A DNA stretch of 64,000 nt from Cricetomys ansorgei (Eukaryota; Chordata; Mammalia; Rodentia; Nesomyidae), in contig JAMJFZ010001089.1 in NCBI GenBank assembly GCA_026225945.1, forward strand, positions 4,391,501 to 4,455,500. The letters are read 5' to 3'. Position numbers and translations under genes: made by a program. Below are positions 51,901 through 60,900 of the stretch, piece by piece. The notes under the pieces were generated by a model. That model had not been told where the DNA came from. It saw nothing but the letters and a program-made list of their open reading frames with translations, and did not search any database. Position 1 is the first letter of the stretch, and each line of letters begins with the position of its first letter.

Positions 51901-54900
51901 GAATTTATTTATTTTGTCTTCCTATGACAGGCTTTCACTACATATTCATGCTGGCCTTAAACTCACACCAATCATCCTACCTTCCTTCTAAGCTCTGGGA
52001 TCACTAGGTGTATCCCCATCCCCACTACCCCATACCAACAGTCAGCAACACGATCCCTTTATTCCTGTATTACAGCATTCCTGTCACACTTTGGGAGCCT
52101 CTTCATTTTTCCAATTCTCTGGCTGCCCCTAATATTTCTTTTTCTCTCTCTGGTCAAACGCCACCCCTTCTATGGCACCTCCCTCGGAGTCTGCAGGGAC
52201 CTGCTCCTGGAGTGCTGTCCTCCTTGAGGGGCTCTGCTAGTTTAACATTACAGCAGCATAGCGGCTCTTGAGCTACAGGTATTTCTTCTTGAAAACATTC
52301 TGAGTTTGCAGCTGAGAGCTTCTGGGCTGTGAGGATTATTTCTGGTAAGACAGCTACTTCTGCATAAGTCTCTCTTCCACGTTACGAATGCTCCCACTGT
52401 ATGTGAGGTAGTCTATGCCTCTAATAGAGGCCGACCGCTGCTTCCTGCCTGCCCCCTCTTTTACCACACAGAGTGCAGACATAATGACTGAGGCTCCAAA
52501 GCCACTTTTAAGTGATGTGCCAAGGAGACAGAGGTTGGAAGAAGCTGACATCATAGAGCCACCATTGCCAGCCCTGGCCTTTCCAAATCTGTCTCGGGAC
52601 CATGCGAGAAAAATAAGCCCTTGTTGAGGCCTGTTTTCCAAGTATCTGTTACTAGTAACTAAACACATTCCTGCTGATATGCCTGGGTATTTGGCAACCA
52701 TTCAGTAAAGCAGTGGAGGAAGGGAGCATGCCAAGCGCTTTCTAATAAGGCACAAGATTACCCACCCCGCAGGTCCCTCATGAAACTGTTTCTCTAACAG
52801 CTCTCCCTCTCCTCTCTATGAGAAAGGCCATGATGTCTCTCTCATCTACAGCTAGCAACAACAGTGACTTGGAGAGCAATGCCTCACCCTAGGAAACGGC
52901 CATGCTGCCCCTCACTGCAAGTGCTGGTGCGGGTGTGTGCCCTACCAGGGGCTGCTCGCCTTCCCAAGCTCTGCCTGTAAAGTTCACTGGAACACCGGGG
53001 GAAAGTGTTAAAGCTAGGAGACAGGCTGTCAAAGGTTCTTATACACCGCTTCTCACAGTCTACCAGTACTTCAGAATTTTGAGAAATGCTGCCACCATGT
53101 GGCGTATTTCCTCTTTTGTGGGGAAATTTAAAAAAAAAAAAGTTTCCAGTCAGCTCTTCCTAAAGTGAAGAGAAGATCCAAAGGCTGGCTCTGCTGCGTC
53201 TCTCCTCACTAGAGATGGTACCCAGGGAGAAGACCACTGCTACTAAGCATGCGTGCTACTGTCTGTGTGTAAACAGTGCAAATGGAGCTGGACTCAAAAG
53301 TTTCTGGAGTGCCTCTTTCTTGTTTAGACTTATTTTTATTTCATATGTATGTGTGTTTGCCTGCATGTTGTTAGTATGTGCACCATGTGTGTGCCTGGTA
53401 CCCACAGAGACCAAGGGAGAGTATTGGGCCCTCTGGAACTGGAGTTATAGACTGCTGTGAGCCACCACAGCTGTGAGCCACCGTGTGGATGCTGGAACCT
53501 GAACATGGGGTCCTCTGCAAGAGCAAATAGAGTTTTTAACAGCCGAGTCTCCCTCCAGCCCCCAGCTTATTCCTTTAATTCGTGGAACAGCAAATGGGGA
53601 AGCAGAAACCCAGGCAAGTTTCTGGACTACACTAAGCCCTTGGGAGGAGCAACATGGGCTGTCAGAATGTGAAAAGAACAGACCAAGTGCTTTACAAGAG
53701 CAAATCAGATATGGTCCCGACTCAATTTCCTTTAAATAACTTTTTTTCCCTCTCTTTCTTTCTTTCTTTTTCTTTTCTTTTTTTTTTTTTTTTCAAGACA
53801 GGGTTTCTCTGTTGTAACTCTGGCAGTCCTGGAGCTTACTATGTAGACCAGGCTGGCCTCGAACTCACAGAGATCTGCCTGCCTCTGCCTCCCGAGTGCT
53901 GGGATTAAAGATGTGATACCCGGCTTAAAGAACATTCATAAGTGAGAAGTTCCTTAAGATATGCCTTATTTCCTGGAGGGTGGGTTGCCATGTGTCTGTT
54001 TTATTTAACATACAGTTTTATTTTCTAATATGTGACTTAAACAAATGATCAACATATTGTGTTTATCCCTCTATATACGGTTACATCTGTCACGGCCAAT
54101 GTGGAAAACTTAATTTTTAGTAGAATATTCCTTTTTCAAAATACTTTAATTTTTTAGTGTGTGTGTGTGTGTGTGTATGTGTGTGCGCGCGCGCATGTGC
54201 CCATACATGTGGAAGTCAGAGAACAACTTATAGGAAGCAGTTCTCTTTTACCATGTGGGTTCTGGGGATTTAACTCAAGCTGTTAGGCTTGGCAGCAAGT
54301 GTCTTTACCTGCAGATCCATCTCACCAGGCCCTCAGTAAACATTTTTCTAAGGCAATGCTTATACGAGCTGGTCATGGTGGCACATGCCTTTAGTCCTGG
54401 CATTCATGAGGCAGAGGCAGGAGGATCTCTGTGAGTTACAGGCCAGTCTGGTCTACAGAGTGGGTTGAACACAGAGTCCTCAAAAAAAAAAAAAAAAAAA
54501 AAAGAGAGAGAGAGAGAGAGGGGAGGAGAGGGGAAAAGAGAAGAAAGGGAGGTGGGAGAATTATACCATCTGTCTAGGCAGTCCCTATTTTATCTGGAGT
54601 TATTAAAAAATGAGCCCAGTGGCTGGTGATGGCTCGGCTGTTGGAGCACTCACTGATACTGTGAAGAACTCGGGTTCTGTTCTCAGCACCCACATGATTG
54701 TGTGCAGTCATCCCGAACTCCAGTTCTAGGGGACGGGGCACTGCCTTCTAGCCTCTGCGGCATCAGGCATGCACACGGGGCACATGTGTACAGGAAGACA
54801 AATGCTCATACACATAAAAATAAAACAAATACATCTAAAACAGAGAAACTGAAACTGAAGCCAGTGCTCGCTTTGACAGCATTACACCAAAATTGGAACA

Positions 54901-57900
54901 ATGCAGAGAAGAGTAGCATGGCCTCTATGAGGGGATGATGCACAGCTTTGTGAAACCTTCCAAGTTTTTCAGCCCAGGCTGGAGAAAAGAGAAGGCTGAA
55001 ACCAAGCTCATTTAAATTATTGTAAGATTAGCCCCTTGAGTATGAGCCAATCAAAACTAAACATTTGTAAACTGCATTTCTGTCCCCCAATTAGAAACCA
55101 GGCTACCTCACCTATGTTACAACCCCTCTTACTGTCTATAAAAAGGCCAACAGCCTATGTTCAGGGTCGGCCATTCCACCTGGTGCCTGACCCCAGCATG
55201 CTGGTTTACTCTGCAGAATAAAGACTCCTTGTTTTTACATCAGACCTGGACTCCTGGTGAAACTTTGAGGGCCAAAGGGGTTCCAGAATCCTGGGCATTA
55301 CAGTGAGGACATAAAGAGGAAAACATACAAAGGAAAACCCAGAGTCCCTGTCAATTTTGCAGAATTTTCCAAATAGTGCTGTAAGAAGTGGACAACAGTG
55401 TCTGGCAAAGAGGATTACGTTTATGAAACGGCAAAGGTAGGCATAAAATACACTGATTGGAATGGAGGAGGAAAGCTAAAGGAGGAAGACGACAGAGGAC
55501 ACTCATGCCCCACGGCATCCACTGTCTACATTTTCTTATTCCGCTCAGAATCCCACCCCAAGGTCACACCCACAAACCCTGGCACCTCCACTGAGCATGT
55601 GGCAGGGAATCTGAGTGAGGTGTGGAATAACTTAAGGAACAGTGGAAAGCAGCCACGCATCGCCAGGACCACAAAGCTGGAGACAGATGAGGAGGGCGCA
55701 GCTGGCTTTAAGGCCAAAGGGAAGTTCGATGGTGCCAAGGGTCCTGCTAAAGTCGCCCAGGAAAAGGTGGAAGAGGAAGATTAAGAGGAGAAAGAAGGTG
55801 CATTTTAAAACACACAAAGGCACACAGAGAGAGGGAGGGATGGAGGGAGGGAGAGAGGGGGTAGAGAGAACAAGCATTTCTGTCTCCTTATAAATCCCTG
55901 AGAGTAGAGAAGCACCTCTTATTAGAGATGTATCTATTATCCTCATTAGGTTCAATCACAAAATTGACCATAATCATATTGTAGTCTCTCACGGTGTCAG
56001 TGGATTATATGAGTGCTAGGAGTACACTAAAACTATCAAAGTTACACATCTCCAAACATTTTATTTTTCTTTTATTTAATGTTTTTAGTTATGTTTGTGT
56101 TTGTGTCTCTGCATATAAATGCAGCACCTGAGGAGGCCAGAAGAGGGTCCTGGATCCCCTGGATCTGAACTTACAGGTGGTTGTGAGCTGCCTGACATGG
56201 GTGCTGGGAACTGAAATCAAGTCCTCTCCAAGAACAGCAAGTGCTCTTAACTCCTGGGCCATCTCTCCAGTGCCTCCAAATAGTCTAAAATGAAAAGGCA
56301 CTCCCGTGTTCCCCTCACTCTGTGCACTTGGCTGTTGGTGGGACAAGACCTTTGAAGATGCTTCTGAAAGGTGGCGTTAACTATGTGGTTACAGGTAGAA
56401 ATCCTGAGCTGCACATATGTATAGTCTGTAAGGAGGACAAAGCAACTGAGACAAGCTCTTGACGCTCCCTGCTTGGCATGGAGGCTTCTGGAAGGGCCCT
56501 AGCCCATGGAAGTCCTGGGAGGCTGGCTGTGTTGATGCTGCAGTGGGTATCCTTTTAGCTTCAGGATGTCTTGTTACTGTATACAAGTGACACAGTGTTC
56601 TGCTGACACTGCTAGTGGTGGGAAAGAGGAGAGGGAGTTTGGTGAGCTGGCATGGGGAGTGTTTGGATTTTTTTCTGTTAGTTAAGTGCAGTAGATTTTA
56701 AACTTTTTATACAAACTGCAGAATTTCTCACTGTCAGCAAAGTGAAGAACTGCAGCATCAAGGAGTGGTCAGACATATTCCTTCCTTAGACATGATTCGC
56801 AATACTGTTATTTTTTGTATGTTTACAATTTGGAAAAGTTTCTGAAGTTAAACAAACAGTATAGCATTTTTAAAAAGGTTAACTAAGGCCAGGTGTGGAG
56901 GTGACTCATGCCTTTTATTGTAGCACTCAGGGGACAGAGGCAGGAGGATCTCTGGGAGTTCAAGGCCAGCCTTGTCTACAAAGTGAGTTTAGCCAGGGCT
57001 TTAGGATATCTATATCCTAATCTCATACGGAACATTTAATACTTTTAAACATATTCATGCAACATAAAGAAGTCATAGCAAGTTTGCAGAGATTGGCAAT
57101 GATTTTTACGTAACATGTAAAGAACATTCTTTGGGTAGTTCTCTGTGTCCTACATTACTCTTATCCAGCATTAAAAACAAGGGTGCTGAAAACTGCTAAC
57201 AACTATTCTTGGTGTTGTGGTTTGAATGTGAAATGTCTGAACTCTTACTCCTGGGCTGGTGGCGCTGTTTTAGGTTTTGAGCCTACAGAAGGCAGACTGT
57301 CTCTGGAAGAAGCTCTCCGCTGAGGCTGAACCTTGAGGTTTACAGCTGGGTCCCGCTTCCTGTCCAGGCTGTGCTTCTTGCTCCTCCTGGATGTGAACAG
57401 TCCCCCCTGCTCAGCCTGCTATCACGCCTTCCTAACCAGCCTGAAACGCATCTCCTTAAACTGTGAGCCAAACAAACTCTTAAATTGCTTCTGTTAGTTA
57501 TTTGGCCAACGTGATGAGAAAAGTAACTTACACCCTAGGTAATATACAACACCCTAATATACACACATGTGAACACACATCCTTAAATTTCAAAACTGCA
57601 GTAATAGACAGTTTTGAGTTACGGGGGTCTGTTGAACCCAAATATGTCTGGTGCTGCAGCCCTATCTGGAGGGCTGTGTATCATAGACTTCCTGCAGGTT
57701 CAGAAATCCCTCTTGGTCAAAGTCTCATTTGAAGATAGAGCCTCAACTTACATAGAATCATAACCTAACAGTAGCTTGGGAAATGGCTACTTAATGCACA
57801 ATAGATCAATTTTACCTGGGCAGAACTAGAATAATATGAAATAGGACCACATACTCCCCTATGCAAGGTAGAGAGAGGCAGGTGGGGTGGCTAGAGGAGG

Positions 57901-60900
57901 GGCAGGTCACGGAAGAATGCTTCAACTCCATCCTGTACTTGGCAAAAGGTTTTAAAAAGTGAGATAATGTCGGGTCACTCTGGCAGGCAGGGTGAAAACT
58001 GAACCTGACTGGATGATTAAACAGGCACAGCAATCAGAAGCAATGGGGATTCCTAGATGAGGTCACACGTAGAAGGCTTGGCCACTGCCATGGGTCTGAA
58101 CAGAATGGAAAATGTAAACGGAGTTCTCATATTTCAGCTTGATTGTTCATGCTCCAACCAAGGGACAAACACAACGAACACATCTGAAAACTCAGACCCG
58201 TGGATCCCTAAGAGTTTCTTTTTTCACTCTTATCTGATTTCCTAGAGGAAAAGTTTGCTTGACAAACATTAAATAATCCATAGTAGGTACCACAATGCGA
58301 CCTCCTGTCTCCTGGTGTCTGGTCTTGCATTCAACAAATACTTTTGTCTTTTCATAGTTTTCACCACATGTATTTTAAGAAGACATAAAATAAAGTGTTA
58401 AATCTCAGGAATTACTCTTGTGTGTATCAGGTCATTAACAATCAGGACAATGCTTTTTAACAAAGTAAGTTTTAGATACTTACTTCAAATTCTTTTACAA
58501 AATAACGAATTTCGCCTTGGGTCACTGGTCTGTGATCCAAAAGCCTTGAATGAATTTCTCCAAGATCTAGAGAGATAAAATAGAATGGAAGATTAATGCA
58601 CATTGATTGGTGTAATCTCTGGCCTATTTTACTCCTTCCCTTCTCTATGCACAGGTGAAGATAAGTTAAAATCCAGTTCAGACCATGATCAGGAGGGAAT
58701 CTCGTCACTTCCAGTGTGTGTTAGCTGGTAGAACTACGTTTTACCTAACAATATGTAACACAGCTGAAGACATATATCCTTAGCAATTCCATGCTGAGAT
58801 ATATAACCTAGGAAAAAAACCTTACACAAATGAACATGACAGCTGTTAATGTTTGCTGCCACACATGTGTGCTACGAAAAGAATAATTAAAAGTCTAAAC
58901 AGTCACACAATGGAATATTATGAACAGGGAGTAAAAATGTCTATACCAGATTGACATCTACTACCATGGATAAATCTCACAAATATAATGTTGAAAAAAA
59001 GCAAGCTTCATAAGGAATAAATCCACCTCCATAAACTTTAAAGATATGCAAAATATATTCTTTGAGACACACCAAATTCAGGATGGAAGGTAACATCAGA
59101 GAGAAGAGGGTGCTGAAAGTTGAGTAGAACCAGGTACACGGTGGGGCTTTTTCAGTGCTGGGGATTGAACCTGGGGCCTTGCACACTCTATCTAGGCAAG
59201 TGCTCCACCACTGAGCTATATCCTCAAGCTCTCCAGCAGGCCTGGTTGTGAAGGTGGGTGGTGGTAAGTGTTGGTTTCAAGCATCTTTACTTTATACTAG
59301 ATCTGAAAAAGTCGCAGCTATGAAAAAAAGGATTCTGAATGTTAACCATTTGTGTGAGTCGGTCTATTCATTCCTCTTAGCAACAACTAGTTTAGGATGT
59401 AAACCTCAAAGTAGCTAAAGAAATTAAATGCTAAAATAAAAATACAAATGTCTATGTCATATATTCATGTGATGGTAATCGTTTCCATATGTATATGGAA
59501 ACTTTAAAATATATATATTAAAGTGGATCAGATTCCAATTGTGTTTTTATAAGTTTTATTAGAGTTGGGTGGTGGTGGTGGTACCCACTTTTAATCCCAG
59601 CACTTGGGAGGCAAAGCAGGAGGATCTCTGTGAGTTCAAAGCCAGCCTGGTCTACAGAGTGAGTTCCAGGACAGCCAGAGTTACAACAGAGAAACCCTGT
59701 CAAGAAAAGAAAGAAAGGAAGGAAGGAAGGAAGGAAGGAAGGAAGGAAGGAAGGAAGGAAGGAAGGAAGGAAGGTAGGTGAGGGAGGGGGAGGAAGAAAG
59801 AGTGAAAGAGAGAGAGAGAGGAAAGAAGGAAGAAAAAAGTTTATTAGGCTATATCTTGTTAATATGCTAAGTAGAAAAATTATAGACAGAAGCACGATTT
59901 TTGTTTAAATCTCTCAGTAGATTATTACCCACATTTCTGAAATACCCAGTTTTCTTTAATGAAGAAAGTTCTATGCTTAGTAAGTTTGAGAAACATGATA
60001 TGCAACAGTACGCAGAGCTCTGTACTTGGATCTTGGCGCCTCTAGTGTGCTAAGAGTTATGACTGCCTGAGTGAGATCAAGAGTATGTAGGAGTTTATGG
60101 ACTTTGTGCAGAGACCTCCTGTCTACTGTCAGGAGAGAGTATCTATTTGCAGCCCAAGAATACAAGAGTCTCTGAAGCACAACTGGCCAACAGGATACAT
60201 AATTTGACTCCAAAATGTCCATCTATCCCCATTCCAAACCACCTGCAGTTTTCTAAACACACCGTGCTGCCTCAGGCATGCTGATGCACCTCCTACAGTT
60301 GCCACAGCCTGGAACCCTAACCCCAACTACTCATTTCACCTAACGCCCATTTTCCTCCGCGACTGCTGAGCCCTCATTCTTCCCTGACACTGTCGTTCAT
60401 TCTAGCCGGCTTCCTCCTAGGTTTCACTGACAGCCTGCACGCTGTGTTCCTGAAGCATGAGAGGCATCTACTTCTATCGTATCGTGTACCACAAAGTCCC
60501 CAAATCCTCTCTTCCCCAGTGAGTATCGTACAGAGCAAGCTGTTCATGATATTGACACAGCAAACGTGAATTACTGCCTCTTTCCACATGACTGAGAAGC
60601 AGTTAAGGTTTGCTGGCTTGGAGCCATCTGATTCTGCATCCTGATGATATAGCAGGAGCTCACTTAGACCGCAGAGATAATTCAGTTTGACACAGAGTGA
60701 TTAATGGTCACTCTGTGGGGGGTGGGGGGCAGATCACATAATATACACATTACCATAGAAGTTACGACTACCTAGTACCATTATGACAAAAAAAGTCCAT
60801 TAAAATCATTCAGATTTTGTAAGAGTCCAAATATTAAATATAAATTCTTCTTATTTAATAATACAGGTGTAAAATTCAAATTTCCATAGAAATCCAATTC

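Noticed and set aside
55398..55784. 128-codon open frame as an expressed HMG-box protein
   Set aside because: It starts at GTG, lacks the N-terminal box, follows an in-frame stop in the parental frame and has lost many conserved residues. It is a processed pseudogene.
59518..59895. 125-codon minus-strand ORF rich in Ser/Phe/Leu/Pro
   Set aside because: It is a B1 SINE plus its (GGAA)n tail read backwards.
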